Source: an uncultured Bacilli bacterium (GTDB taxonomy: Bacteria; Bacillota_I; Bacilli_A; RF39; UBA660). From it: DNA of 64,000 nucleotides. A model generated the notes under the pieces. That model saw nothing but the letters and a program-made list of their open reading frames with translations, had not been told where the DNA came from and searched no databases. The stretch is from assembly GCA_934168245.1 (NCBI GenBank), contig CAKPMY010000001.1:1-64000 (forward strand), given 5' to 3'. Numbering within the stretch: position 1 is the first letter of the stretch; each line of letters begins with the position of its first letter. This document shows, piece after piece, positions 44,741 through 53,679 of the stretch. A program made the position numbers and the translations under genes.

Positions 44741-45213
44741 TAGAAAATCCACCCCCCAACAACACTATCAGGATAAAGTTTCTTCATACTATCCCATTGT
44801 ACTATAAATTTATCTGCTATCGGATAAAGTAATTTTCCTGTAATTGTCTTTGTACTAATATTAGCAAAACTTTCTATATAAATTATCTTGCTTCCTAAAA
44901 TTTTACCTATACAACACATTGGCCCAGCTGTATGAGCCCCTGTTGTAATTATATAGTCAGGATGTACTTTTAAATAAATATACAAACTTTTAAAACAATT
45001 TGCAATTAACTTAAATGGATAAGTAAGCATATGATCCTTAGTACCAAATATCAAATAACTTACTTTATTTTTATATTTATCTTTTAAATGTAAATTAGAT
45101 TTAGTCTTCTCCGTCACTATATAATAATCATATTTTTTAAATAATTCTTTTAACTGCATCATTTCATTAAGATGCCCCCCAGTAGATGATATAAACATCA
45201 CATTTCTTTTCAT
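44740..45213 (-). CDS. Alg14/PssD-like glycosyltransferase subunit
   Basis: A 157-aa protein with MFISSTGGHLNEMMQL (residues 6-21), a membrane-associated helix (about 70-92) and the core TTGAHTAGPMCCIGKILGSKIIYIES (about 99-125). This is the membrane-binding half of Alg13/14-type UDP-sugar transferases (PssD, Cps14F), which recruits the catalytic Alg13-like partner. The two genes are coupled by TAATG. They would add the second sugar to a lipid-linked oligosaccharide. Confidence 0.9.
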   Translation of the reverse strand: MKRNVMFISSTGGHLNEMMQLKELFKKYDYYIVTEKTKSNLHLKDKYKNKVSYLIFGTKDHMLTYPFKLIANCFKSLYIYLKVHPDYIITTGAHTAGPMCCIGKILGSKIIYIESFANISTKTITGKLLYPIADKFIVQWDSMKKLYPDSVVGGWIF

Positions 45214-45219
45214 ATACTA

Positions 45220-46356
45220 TCACTTCTCTTCAATTAAATTATACCATTGTTCTCCAACAATTTCACTAGTATATATCTTTATACTCTTTCTACCAGCCAT
45301 CCCAATCTTTTTTCTTACTTCTATATCATTCATTAAATCTTCAATTTTTTTAATCATCGCCGCATAACTTCTATTCTTAATTAAGTATCCATTCATTCCA
45401 CTATTAATAAGATCTCTTGCACCTTCAGCAGAATCAAAAGCAATACAAGGTAATCCATGAGACATAGCCTCCAAAAGGACTATTCCAAATGACTCTGTAA
45501 AAGAAGTCATTACATATATAGAAGATTCATGAAGTATTTTATCGATATAATCTTTATTTTGAAAACCATGTAAAGTAATCCTACTTTCCAAATTATGATT
45601 ACTAATAAACTTTTCCAATCTTTCTTTTTCTACTCCATCACCAATAATATCCAAATGCCAAGTATTATATTTATTTGCTATAACAGAAAATACTTTTAAT
45701 AAATCCATATACCCTTTCTCAGGAGAAAGCCTTCCTACAGAAACTATTCTTTTCTCTTCAAGACTTGATACCTGTTTTGGTATTTTATCAATAATATTAG
45801 GAATACATACGCACTTACAATTAGAATTACTTAAATGTTCTGCATAAAACTCTCTTAATGGCTCAGACACTAATACAAAATAATCTAAATAGTATGCTGA
45901 TATAATAACATTTCTTGCATAACGATAATCATCATGATAATGATTATGTTCCCAACCTACTTTCAAAACTCCATTTTTAGCATAATCACCTAACCAAGTA
46001 TTAAATATATCACGAGTTGAAATAATAACATTCGCATCACTATTTTTAATGTAATTAATCATTGTCTTTCTTCTAAGTTTCAAAATTTTAACACTTTTAA
46101 TACCTTCTTTAAATGCTGTTATAAATTTTTTATTTCTTAGTGCCCTCTTAAATTCAACACGATTAGGTTTAAATCCTTCCATCAAATAAACCACTTTAAC
46201 TTTTTTATCTAATTCAAACACCGGTTTATCATACAATTTATAAGTACACACAATCTCGACTTTATATTTTCCACACAATAAATTTGCTAAAGCAACAATT
46301 GATTTTTCAATTCCTCCGTATCCAAGATGTAAAGATAATATTGAAATTTTTCGCAT
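45220..46356 (-). CDS. Family 4 glycosyltransferase
   Basis: A 378-aa GT-B enzyme. It has LHLGYGGIEKSIVALANLL (about residues 9-26), the basic-patch nucleotide-sugar segment VSVGRLSPEKGYMDLL (about 205-220), and the GT4 E-x7-E motif ESFGIVLLE (about 285-293) followed by AMSHGLPCIAFD. It transfers a sugar from a nucleotide donor to a growing cell-surface glycan. RBS TTAGGTGAT. It is the first gene of the tight glycosylation block. Confidence 0.92.
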   Translation of the reverse strand: MRKISILSLHLGYGGIEKSIVALANLLCGKYKVEIVCTYKLYDKPVFELDKKVKVVYLMEGFKPNRVEFKRALRNKKFITAFKEGIKSVKILKLRRKTMINYIKNSDANVIISTRDIFNTWLGDYAKNGVLKVGWEHNHYHDDYRYARNVIISAYYLDYFVLVSEPLREFYAEHLSNSNCKCVCIPNIIDKIPKQVSSLEEKRIVSVGRLSPEKGYMDLLKVFSVIANKYNTWHLDIIGDGVEKERLEKFISNHNLESRITLHGFQNKDYIDKILHESSIYVMTSFTESFGIVLLEAMSHGLPCIAFDSAEGARDLINSGMNGYLIKNRSYAAMIKKIEDLMNDIEVRKKIGMAGRKSIKIYTSEIVGEQWYNLIEEK

Positions 46357-46399
46357 ATAAAGATCACCTAAAACAATTATATCATAAAGAAAAGAAAAA

Positions 46400-46417
46400 A
46401 CATAGGTAACCCTATGT
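46400..46417 (-). terminator. Terminator after the repeat-protein gene
   Basis: ACATAGG/CCTATGT stem with a T-rich run on the minus strand, 15 nt beyond the stop at 46432. It separates the repeat protein from the glycosylation operon. Confidence 0.6.
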
Positions 46418-46431
46418 TTTAGTAACTTAAA

Positions 46432-47535
46432 TTATTGTTGAACTGTTGGTTCTACAGGTTGCATAACAGGTACTTCTGGTTGCGCAACTGGTGCAGCCTG
46501 TGGTGCTGCTGTTTCCATTATTGGCATTGATTGAGTGTTTTCTAATGGATTAGCGCCACCATAAATTTGATGTGTTGGATTTTGTTGTAAATTTAAGTCT
46601 TGAACAACTGGACTAGCACCACCATATATTACAGGTTGTGGAGTAACAGGTGCAGTTGATTCAACTAAATTTTCAACTACTGGTGCAGCAGGTTCAACTA
46701 CAGGTGCAGCAGGCTCAACTACTGGAGCAGCAGCCTCAACTACTGGTGCAGCAGCCTCAACTACTGGAGCAGCAGCCTCAACTACTGGAGCAGCAGCCTC
46801 AACTACTGGAGCAACAGCCTCAACTACTGGTGCAGCAGGCTCAACTATTGGAGCAGCAGGCTCAACTATTGGAGCAGCAGGCTCAACTACTGGAGCAACA
46901 GCCTCAACTACTGGAGCAGCAGTCTCAACTACTGGAGCAACAGCCTCAACTACAGGTGCAGCAGGCTCAACTACTGGAACAGCAGGCTCAACTACTGGAA
47001 CAGCAGGCTCAACTACTGGAACAGCAGGCTCAACTACTGGAGCAGCAGATTCAACTACTGGAGTAACAGGTTCCATCACTGGAGCAACATTTTCTACTAC
47101 TGACTCTACTGGAGCAGCAGGCTCAACTACTGGTGTAGGTTCAACCACTGGTGCAGCAGATTCAACTACTGGAGTAACAGATTCCATCACTGGAGCAACA
47201 TTTTCTACTACTGGCTCTACCGGAGCAGCAGTTTCAACTACTGGTGTAGGTTCAACCACTGGTGTAGCAGTTTCTACTACAGGTGTAGCAGTCTCGGCAA
47301 CAGGAGCAGCAGGAACAGTAGCCTCAGCAACAGGTGCTTGAGGTGTTGCCGCAGCAACTGTTGGAGTTGTATTATTAGCATTATCAGGTGTTGCACTCTC
47401 TTTCAATGGATTTTTCTCTTTCTTTCCTTTTACCGATGAAACAATAAATACTATTAAAGCAACAATTAAAAGTAAAACCCCAGCGGAAATCAACATTCCT
47501 GGCAATGAAGTAAACCATTTTAAATCAAAATTCAT
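46432..47535 (-). CDS. Membrane-anchored Pro/Val/Ala/Glu repeat protein
   Basis: A 367-aa protein. The N-terminal transmembrane helix (about residues 11-33, LPGMLISAGVLLLIVALIVFIV) is followed by KGKKEKN. A long repeat region (about 60-295) of VVE(P/A)AAPV-type units follows, and the polar C-terminus has two YGGA(S/N)P motifs. Pro-rich repeats of this kind form stiff extended spacers across a wall or cell surface. The number of units is likely to vary between strains, as the DNA repeats are nearly identical. RBS GGGAG. Which side of the membrane it faces is not certain. Confidence 0.7.
   Translation of the reverse strand: MNFDLKWFTSLPGMLISAGVLLLIVALIVFIVSSVKGKKEKNPLKESATPDNANNTTPTVAAATPQAPVAEATVPAAPVAETATPVVETATPVVEPTPVVETAAPVEPVVENVAPVMESVTPVVESAAPVVEPTPVVEPAAPVESVVENVAPVMEPVTPVVESAAPVVEPAVPVVEPAVPVVEPAVPVVEPAAPVVEAVAPVVETAAPVVEAVAPVVEPAAPIVEPAAPIVEPAAPVVEAVAPVVEAAAPVVEAAAPVVEAAAPVVEAAAPVVEPAAPVVEPAAPVVENLVESTAPVTPQPVIYGGASPVVQDLNLQQNPTHQIYGGANPLENTQSMPIMETAAPQAAPVAQPEVPVMQPVEPTVQQ
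46660..47300 (-). repeat. Tandem repeat array encoding VVEPAAP units
   Basis: Nearly identical 21-bp units (7 codons, GTA-GTT-GAG-G/C-CT-GCT-GC-T/A-CCA) and some 18- and 30-bp variants, uninterrupted in frame. The regularity leaves a long open frame on the opposite strand too, which I take to be an artefact. Confidence 0.7.
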
Positions 47536-47623
47536 AAGTATCTAACTCCCTTTATTCTAATCTATAAATATAATAACAAAAAAAATTTGCAAATGCAAAC
47601 TTTTTATCATCTATACACATTAT

Positions 47624-48283
47624 TTACATTGTAAATTCTGTCCAATAAGAGTTTTTCGGTAAATCAAGTGTAAAGGTCATTTTTTCTTTACTAATTGGAT
47701 GTGTAAAGGTAAGTTCATATGCAAACAAAGCAAGTTGTGTCTTATCTACCTTACCATACCTTTGATCTCCACATAAAACATGCCCTCGACTCGCAAATTG
47801 AACTCTTATCTGGTGATGTCTTCCAGTAACCAACTGCACCTTTACTAAACTGTGATTAGTCTTTTTATTTTCACTAACAACTTCATAATCTAGTATCGCT
47901 TCTTTACCCTTATTTGACACTATTGTATTACCATCTGCTAACTTCAACAACTTATCTGTAAATCGACCTTTTTTCTTATCAAAAACTCCATTCACAACGG
48001 CCATATATTTCTTACTAAATCCATGCTCAAGCTGTTCCTTATTAAGTCTACTAGCCGCCTTAGAACTTCTCGCAAAAACCATTATTCCGCCAACTGGCCT
48101 ATCTAATCTATGTACAAGTCCAATATAAACATTACCTGGCTTATTATATTTAACCTTTACATATTCCTTAACCATTGTAAGTAAATCTTTATCCCCTGTC
48201 GCATCACCTTGACTAAGTACATTAACAGGCTTCTCCACTACTATAACGTGATTATCTTCATATAAAACATTAAGCCTACTCAT
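47624..48283 (-). CDS. RluA-family pseudouridine synthase
   Basis: A 219-aa protein with the RluA catalytic motif GLVHRLDRPVGGIMVFA (about residues 50-66, catalytic Asp in HRLDR). It also has the C-terminal VQLVTGRHHQIRVQFASRGH motif (about 155-174). No S4 domain is seen; it is a minimal RluA like those modifying 23S rRNA or tRNA. Start MSRLNVLYED overlaps the stop of the upstream methyltransferase gene by 8 nt, so both are translated together. The target uridine is not known. Confidence 0.9.
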   Translation of the reverse strand: MSRLNVLYEDNHVIVVEKPVNVLSQGDATGDKDLLTMVKEYVKVKYNKPGNVYIGLVHRLDRPVGGIMVFARSSKAASRLNKEQLEHGFSKKYMAVVNGVFDKKKGRFTDKLLKLADGNTIVSNKGKEAILDYEVVSENKKTNHSLVKVQLVTGRHHQIRVQFASRGHVLCGDQRYGKVDKTQLALFAYELTFTHPISKEKMTFTLDLPKNSYWTEFTM

Positions 48284-49148
48284 TACTTTCCCATCTTCCA
48301 TAAATACCACAAGGTAAAACTAATTCACTATCCTTAATAGGTAATCCAACTTCTCCACAACTGACCTTACCAGTAAATTTATTATTAACATTCAAATTCA
48401 AAATATTAGACAAAACCATTGAAGAAAGTCCCGTTGTATAAGAATTAATTAAAAAGAATAATGGTTCTTCACTAAGAACTTCACTACAAATCTTAACTAA
48501 ATAATTCAAATTCTTCTCTATATCCCAAACTTCTCCATTAGCTCCACGTCCATAACTAGGCGGATCCATTATAATCGCATCATAATGATTTCCTCTTCTA
48601 ATTTCTCTTTGCACAAACTTTACAACATCATCTACTATATATCTAATCTCAGCCTTCTCAAGTCCTGAAGACTTTACATTTTCTTTACACCAATCAACCA
48701 TTCCTCTAGAAGAATCAACATGTGTAACACTTGCTCCAGCCGAAAGACAGGCAACTGTTGCTCCACCAGTATATGCAAACAAATTCAAAACCTTTATTTT
48801 TCGACCAGACTTCTTAATCTTCTCCATCATAAAATCCCAATTAACAGCCTGTTCTGGAAATAATCCCGTATGTTTAAATCCCATTTGTTTTATATTAAAA
48901 TCTAATTCTCCATACTTAATTTTCCAACTATTAGGTGTATTTCTTAAATTATCCCAATGACCTCCACCTTTATTACTTCTATAATAAACAGCCCAAATTT
49001 TATCATGGTACTTTTCCAGTAAATCTCCATTATCCCAAACTATCTGTGGATCTGGTCTAAGTAAATATACATTACCCCATCTTTCTAATTTCTCTCCACG
49101 AGAAGCATCTATCAATTCATAATCTTTCCATTTATTAGCCAATAACAT
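48276..49148 (-). CDS. SAM-dependent methyltransferase (RlmI-like core)
   Basis: A 290-aa Rossmann methyltransferase. It has SAM motif I LNLFAYTGGATVACL (about residues 118-132), an acidic HVDSSRGMVDW (about 140-150), and motif IV DPPSYGRG (about 193-200). The N-terminal 100 residues hold a small beta domain instead of the PUA domain of RlmI. It resembles rRNA cytosine-C5 methyltransferases and their relatives. Co-translation with a pseudouridine synthase supports an RNA-modification role. The base it methylates is not decided by sequence. Confidence 0.82.
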   Translation of the reverse strand: MLLANKWKDYELIDASRGEKLERWGNVYLLRPDPQIVWDNGDLLEKYHDKIWAVYYRSNKGGGHWDNLRNTPNSWKIKYGELDFNIKQMGFKHTGLFPEQAVNWDFMMEKIKKSGRKIKVLNLFAYTGGATVACLSAGASVTHVDSSRGMVDWCKENVKSSGLEKAEIRYIVDDVVKFVQREIRRGNHYDAIIMDPPSYGRGANGEVWDIEKNLNYLVKICSEVLSEEPLFFLINSYTTGLSSMVLSNILNLNVNNKFTGKVSCGEVGLPIKDSELVLPCGIYGRWESNE

Positions 49149-49159
49149 ATAAATCCCCC

Positions 49160-49993
49160 TTAAGCAACATTAAATACTTTTCCATAAGTACTAATTAATA
49201 ATTGTCCATTATATCCAAATATATAATTAGCATACTTCATCAACTCTGTATCCTCTTCCATTACATATTCACATTTAATATCTGCATACTTACTACATTC
49301 ATCTCTATTAGTCTTCTTCATTCTATAAATAGTCTCTTCAGATCTAATATAAGTACCAATCTCTGCCTGATCATAATTAAAATCAATTATTTTTCCATAA
49401 CGTCCTTTACTATAAATAATCTCATTACTTGCCAAAACATAAGGTACTTGTGAACTAGCTCTTGTCACTATCATTTTATATATATTACCATCAGTCTTTA
49501 ATACTAAATACACTCCCGCATTACTATCAACAGTAACAACTCTTCTTACTGTATCACTTTCAAATAATATTTTATAAATACTATAAGCATTATCATTCTC
49601 TGTAACCATAGAATATGCTGCTGTATTACCATTTCCTGATAAGTAATAAAAATTACCATCATTAGCCTTAACTATCGTATCATCTAACACAGCTACAACT
49701 TTCTTTGTAAACTTATCAGCAAGCATACAATTCTGTTCATTACTAAACTTCTGTCCTAAAGATAATTCATAAATCTTACCACTCTCAGTAATAGCCTTAG
49801 TCGAACTAACATACATGAGATTTTCATAAGCAACAGCATTCTTATCACCCGATAACAACAAATTACAAGAAAATTCACTTCCAGCCAAAGTAAAACCAGC
49901 ATGTCTTATTCCCCTTGTAACATCTCCTAAACATCCAGTACAAAGAAAACCTACAATAGTAAAACAAATAACCAACATAATCTTATTCTTCAT
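49160..49993 (-). CDS. Predicted lipoprotein
   Basis: A 277-aa protein with a lipoprotein signal: MKNKIMLVICFTIVGFLCTGC, lipobox L-C-T-G-C at residues 17-21. The mature part is a series of short beta strands (GKIYELSLGQKF, FYYLSGNGNT, DGNIYKMIVT, GTYIRSEETIY), like a small propeller or repeat sensor domain. It would be anchored on the outside of the membrane. It lies 11 nt before the methyltransferase gene, but the functional link is unclear. RBS GTAGGGA. Confidence 0.78.
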   Translation of the reverse strand: MKNKIMLVICFTIVGFLCTGCLGDVTRGIRHAGFTLAGSEFSCNLLLSGDKNAVAYENLMYVSSTKAITESGKIYELSLGQKFSNEQNCMLADKFTKKVVAVLDDTIVKANDGNFYYLSGNGNTAAYSMVTENDNAYSIYKILFESDTVRRVVTVDSNAGVYLVLKTDGNIYKMIVTRASSQVPYVLASNEIIYSKGRYGKIIDFNYDQAEIGTYIRSEETIYRMKKTNRDECSKYADIKCEYVMEEDTELMKYANYIFGYNGQLLISTYGKVFNVA

Positions 49994-50047
49994 AATATCC
50001 CTACCTTACAGTAAAAATATATCATAATTTCCGCATTTTGAAAAGAA

Positions 50048-50908
50048 TTATAGCGCACTAAACTTCTTAAGCTCTTCATAAATATAAGTTAATTTATCAC
50101 TACTTTTCTTATCATACCCAACAAATATTTCTTTATAATTATCTTTCTTATTACCCTTACTTTTCAAAGCCAATTTATCTATCTTTTTACAAACAATCTC
50201 AATACTCTCACTATCAGTAATAAACTTCTTAGACATCACTTGCATAATACCAAGTTTTCTAGGTATACCATTAATTTTAAATATTGTATTATCTAACTTT
50301 CTTAATACACCAGGTCTTTCATAATTATTTAAAATCATAATAGCATAAACAATAAGTCTATTCTTCTCATCCTCTAAAGTAATATCTTCTCCATACATAA
50401 TTTTACACTTTGCATAACTAACCACAATATTCTCTCTAGAAATATTTTTCTCTTCAACTACTCTACTTTTATTAACTGTCCCACAACTCTTATAAAAATT
50501 ATAAATATAAACTATTATAAATAACCAAACTATTACTTTTAAATCTTCTCCAACTAAAAATATATCATTAACTTTAATAATAAGTTCCTGATTCAAATAA
50601 AACATAAGTAATATCTCTATAAGTGCCCACTTAACATTATTATCTTCTTTATTAAAATAATCTCCTTCTAAAAAATATATATTATAGAAAAGTTCTATTA
50701 TAAACTTAAATACTAATACTAAAAATATATTTTCATTAAATTTATTAAAACCAAGTCTACCTGAAATACCCGCAAGTACTAATACAAAAAAGATTGAAAA
50801 TACTAAACTCTGTATCCTTGTAAACTTATATTTTTTATTAAGATAACCACTAAGTAAAAATACCAAAAATCCAAATACTAAATAAAATAACCAAATAAAT
50901 ATATTCAA
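50048..50908 (-). CDS. Multi-pass membrane protein, unknown
   Basis: A 286-aa protein. Four to five transmembrane segments fill residues 1-135 (FIWLFYLVFGFLVFLLSGYL; SLVFSIFFVLVLAGIS; VFKFIIELFYNIYFLEG; VIVWLFIIVYIYNFY). A soluble, charged C-terminal half follows. The start is TTG at 50908, seven nt after GAGGTGA; a TTG two codons upstream touches the RBS. No family recognised. It is transcribed with or just after the 106-aa gene. Confidence 0.6.
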   Translation of the reverse strand: MNIFIWLFYLVFGFLVFLLSGYLNKKYKFTRIQSLVFSIFFVLVLAGISGRLGFNKFNENIFLVLVFKFIIELFYNIYFLEGDYFNKEDNNVKWALIEILLMFYLNQELIIKVNDIFLVGEDLKVIVWLFIIVYIYNFYKSCGTVNKSRVVEEKNISRENIVVSYAKCKIMYGEDITLEDEKNRLIVYAIMILNNYERPGVLRKLDNTIFKINGIPRKLGIMQVMSKKFITDSESIEIVCKKIDKLALKSKGNKKDNYKEIFVGYDKKSSDKLTYIYEELKKFSAL

Positions 50909-50965
50909 ACCCAATCACCTCTAAATACCGTATATTATAATGTAAATAAAAGAAATTGTAAAACC

Positions 50966-51286
50966 CTAATTACAATTTCTCTCTTCTTTTTCTCTTAATT
51001 CAATCTCTTTTAAATGTTTCTTTACTAGTAAAACAACTTCCATATCAGCGCTCATCTTATGAAGTACTATTAATGCATCCTGTAACTTAGTCTTTAAACT
51101 AGCCTCTTCTACATACTTTAAAGCTTCATTCTTATAATCAAAGTCTTTAATTAGATTTATCTCAATAAAGGTTTTTATATACTCCTCTATATCTTTTAAT
51201 ACATATACTTTTAAATCATACTCATCAAGTGAAACCACTCCATAATATCCAAGTATTAATAATTTATATTGATCTTTTAAACTCAT
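50966..51286 (-). CDS. Small helical protein, unknown
   Basis: A 106-aa soluble, charged, all-helical protein (MSLKDQYKLLILGYYG start; EEASLKTKLQDALIVLHKMSADME middle) with RBS GGTGATATT. No motif seen. It is divergent from the exported protein gene at 51400 and 51-57 nt upstream of the membrane protein gene on the same strand. Confidence 0.6.
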   Translation of the reverse strand: MSLKDQYKLLILGYYGVVSLDEYDLKVYVLKDIEEYIKTFIEINLIKDFDYKNEALKYVEEASLKTKLQDALIVLHKMSADMEVVLLVKKHLKEIELREKEERNCN

Positions 51287-51399
51287 AATATCACCACTAA
51301 TATAATATCACAATTTTCCTATTTAACAATCCATCTCTTTATGATAAAATTAAGTTAATAAAGATATAATAATATAGTACAAAAAGTACTAAACAAAAT

Positions 51400-52044
51400 A
51401 TGAAAGTTGGTAATAGTATGAAAAATGAAAATAGTACAAAGAAATCTCTTAACAAAGATTTACGCTTTATCATTATATTTGTAGTTATAATTTGTCTATC
51501 ATTTACTTATTTATTTCAAACTTCTCTAGCTAAATACCGGAAACAAGTAAGTGGAAATGTTAATCTAGAAATAGCCAAATGGAATATAAAAATAAATGAT
51601 GAAGCCGTAGATAATAAAAAAGTCTTAACTAATGACATTATCCCTACTTTCGAAGGAAATGAATATACTAAAGACTCTGTCTTAGCCCCTGGCTCTAAAG
51701 GTCACTGTGATATTATCATTGATGCTACTGATGTTGATGTTGATTTTACTTATGAAATAAGTCTAGTAGTCGATGAAAATAATGCTGTTAGCGATTTAAA
51801 AACAACTGGTTACATCATAAATCCTTCTGATACTAATCAAACTATCATCACTTATGATGATACTACTCCTATATCTGGTACTATCGTTCATAACACTCCA
51901 AGTACTACCATAAGATTATACTTTGAATGGTATGATGAGGCTGATAATGAAATGGATAATCAAAAAGATACAGAAGTAGCCATAGATGAAAACAGTAAAA
52001 TAATTATCTCAGCCAGTGCTAGATTCTCACAAAAGAAATCCTAA
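51400..52044 (+). CDS. TasA/camelysin-like exported protein
   Basis: A 214-aa protein. It has an N-terminal signal region (about residues 22-42, RFIIIFVVIICLSFTYLFQT) ending in SLAKYRK, the 'A-x-Y/A-K-Y' feature of SipW-type signal peptides. A beta-sandwich follows (VNLEIAKWNIKIND, LAPGSKGHCDIIIDATDVDVDFTYEI). The 'pGs.g..di.IdatdvdV.f.YeI' pattern is shared with the 203-aa gene at 59048. These are probably substrates of the SipW peptidase and build surface fibres. Start may be ATG 51400 or 51418. Transcribed alone, convergent with the operon. Confidence 0.72.
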   Translation: MKVGNSMKNENSTKKSLNKDLRFIIIFVVIICLSFTYLFQTSLAKYRKQVSGNVNLEIAKWNIKINDEAVDNKKVLTNDIIPTFEGNEYTKDSVLAPGSKGHCDIIIDATDVDVDFTYEISLVVDENNAVSDLKTTGYIINPSDTNQTIITYDDTTPISGTIVHNTPSTTIRLYFEWYDEADNEMDNQKDTEVAIDENSKIIISASARFSQKKS

Positions 52045-52051
52045 AAGAAAA

Positions 52052-52071
52052 AACTTCTAAAATTAGAAGTT
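52052..52071. terminator. Bidirectional terminator
   Basis: AACTTCT/AGAAGTT stem with T runs on both strands, placed between the convergent exported-protein genes. Confidence 0.65.
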
Positions 52072-52075
52072 TTTT

Positions 52076-52852
52076 TTATTCTCCAATCTGAGTAACTGTT
52101 AATAAAATATGAAATTTAAAGCATACTTCTTCATTATCTGCTTTATAAGCTTTACAAGTACTACCCCAAAAACTATCAGCATCATCTTTTTCTAAATATA
52201 AATTAGTCTTACTAGCATTAAATTCTGCCTCACTAATATCATCTTTAATATAAGCCCCATTACTTAAAGAATAATAACTAACAGAAGGATCATACTTATA
52301 TTGACTTGTAAGTTTATAATATTCTCTTGCTAAAGTATCATCTTTTTCATATGGCCATTCGATATTAACTGTAAAGTTTAAATGATCATCTTTTTCTAGA
52401 ACAGTTTTATCATAATCAAATGTAACAATAAAAGGATAAGTATCTTTCAAATAATTAACTGCCTCATCCGTAGTATCTGTAGCATTCATAGTCTCTTCTC
52501 CAAGAACAGTAATACTATCTACTTTAAAAGTAAAATTTGCTCTAACATCACTTCTATTATAAATTTTAATTGTCTTTTGATATTTAGGCATACCAGGATA
52601 TAAATCCTCAGTAATAACCTCTACATCTTTTACTGGTGAGTTTTCATCTAAAAAGTTTACATCCCATGAAATAACATTAGCCTTTACATTAACACTTGCA
52701 CTTGATAAGAATACAAACCAAGCATAAGCATTAACTCCAAGTACAAAGAGTGCTAAAAAGATACTACGTCTCTTTATCTTTTTTCTTTGTTTTTGTAAAG
52801 CTACATATACATCTTCTGCATTCTTCCTAGATAACTTCCTCTTCTTCGGCAT
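52076..52852 (-). CDS. Exported TasA-like protein, last gene of the operon
   Basis: A 258-aa protein with a highly basic cytosolic start (KKRKLSRKN, KQRKKIKRR). A transmembrane/signal segment lies at about residues 30-52 (SIFLALFVLGVNAYAWFVFL), followed by SSASVNVKANVISWDVNF. The 'AYAWF' plus 'W.v.F' pattern is that of SipW-dependent exported proteins. The rest is a beta-sandwich with two Cys near the C-terminus. It overlaps the SipW gene by 26 nt, which ties the two in translation. It probably is a direct substrate. Confidence 0.7.
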   Translation of the reverse strand: MPKKRKLSRKNAEDVYVALQKQRKKIKRRSIFLALFVLGVNAYAWFVFLSSASVNVKANVISWDVNFLDENSPVKDVEVITEDLYPGMPKYQKTIKIYNRSDVRANFTFKVDSITVLGEETMNATDTTDEAVNYLKDTYPFIVTFDYDKTVLEKDDHLNFTVNIEWPYEKDDTLAREYYKLTSQYKYDPSVSYYSLSNGAYIKDDISEAEFNASKTNLYLEKDDADSFWGSTCKAYKADNEEVCFKFHILLTVTQIGE

Positions 52853-53678
52853 CTTCATCACCTACATTTTTTTCACTATTCTTGTTTTTTCTATTTCTAT
52901 CTTGATTATCTTCTTCATTTTCTATATTACCATCCAACGACTCCTCAAAATCATCATCAGTATTATCATCAGTCAAAGTAGCACTACCATCATCTGCCTC
53001 AGTATCTTCAGCCTCTTCTTCAGCACTATCATCCTCTACCTCGACAGATTCTTCATCAGTAATATCTTCATCTCTATCTTTCTTCCGCTTACTCTTCTTA
53101 TCTTCTTTTTCAATTAAACGTATTTCATTCTTCTCTAATTTCATATCAATTATTGTATCAGCAATCTCTAAAAAGATAACTAAAACTAATGGACAAAATA
53201 CTAAGAAGAAAAAGCCATATATATTTTTAACAACATGATTAATAAAGTTAACTACTGGTAATTTTCCTACTACTTTACCAAGAATCTGATCTGCTGTAAT
53301 ACTAGGATCTTCATACTTATTATTAACACCTTTCAAAGTATAATGTACTTTACCATCATCAAAAGTCTCTATTCTAATAATTCTATGGGTAACAACCAAT
53401 CCTTTAACAGCATCTCTATTGCCTAAATAAGCAATATCATCACCCTTTTTTAAAGTACTAGAATCTGTATCTTTAACCAATATAACATCATTAATATTAT
53501 ACACTGGCTCCATTGAACCAGTCGCTACAGTAAATACTCTATATCCTAAAATACTAGAATTATTAGTAAATCTCTGAATAATAACAAATAACAAATATAT
53601 AGATAAAAGAGACACTACGAAAATTTTAATAATTGTATATATCAATTGAAATGTCTTATTTTCTAATAACTTCTTCAT
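52827..53678 (-). CDS. sipW: SipW-type signal peptidase I
   Basis: A 283-aa enzyme of the ER/SipW type. It has an N-terminal transmembrane helix (about residues 12-35), catalytic Ser55 in ATGSMEP, His98 in VVTHRIIRIE (in place of the Lys of classical SPase I), and GVNNKYEDPSITADQILGKV. A second transmembrane helix lies around 155-180 (FFFLVFCPLVLVIFLEI). The C-terminal 100 residues are an unusual acidic, Lys/Glu/Asp-rich tail. It would cleave the TasA-like proteins in the same operon. It is 1 nt from the DUF2357 gene. Confidence 0.9.
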   Translation of the reverse strand: MKKLLENKTFQLIYTIIKIFVVSLLSIYLLFVIIQRFTNNSSILGYRVFTVATGSMEPVYNINDVILVKDTDSSTLKKGDDIAYLGNRDAVKGLVVTHRIIRIETFDDGKVHYTLKGVNNKYEDPSITADQILGKVVGKLPVVNFINHVVKNIYGFFFLVFCPLVLVIFLEIADTIIDMKLEKNEIRLIEKEDKKSKRKKDRDEDITDEESVEVEDDSAEEEAEDTEADDGSATLTDDNTDDDFEESLDGNIENEEDNQDRNRKNKNSEKNVGDEDAEEEEVI

Positions 53679-53679
53679 C

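Noticed and set aside
46650..47066. Gln/Leu-rich open frame on the plus strand
   Set aside because: It is the mirror of the tandem repeats of the minus-strand gene; no RBS and no independent composition.
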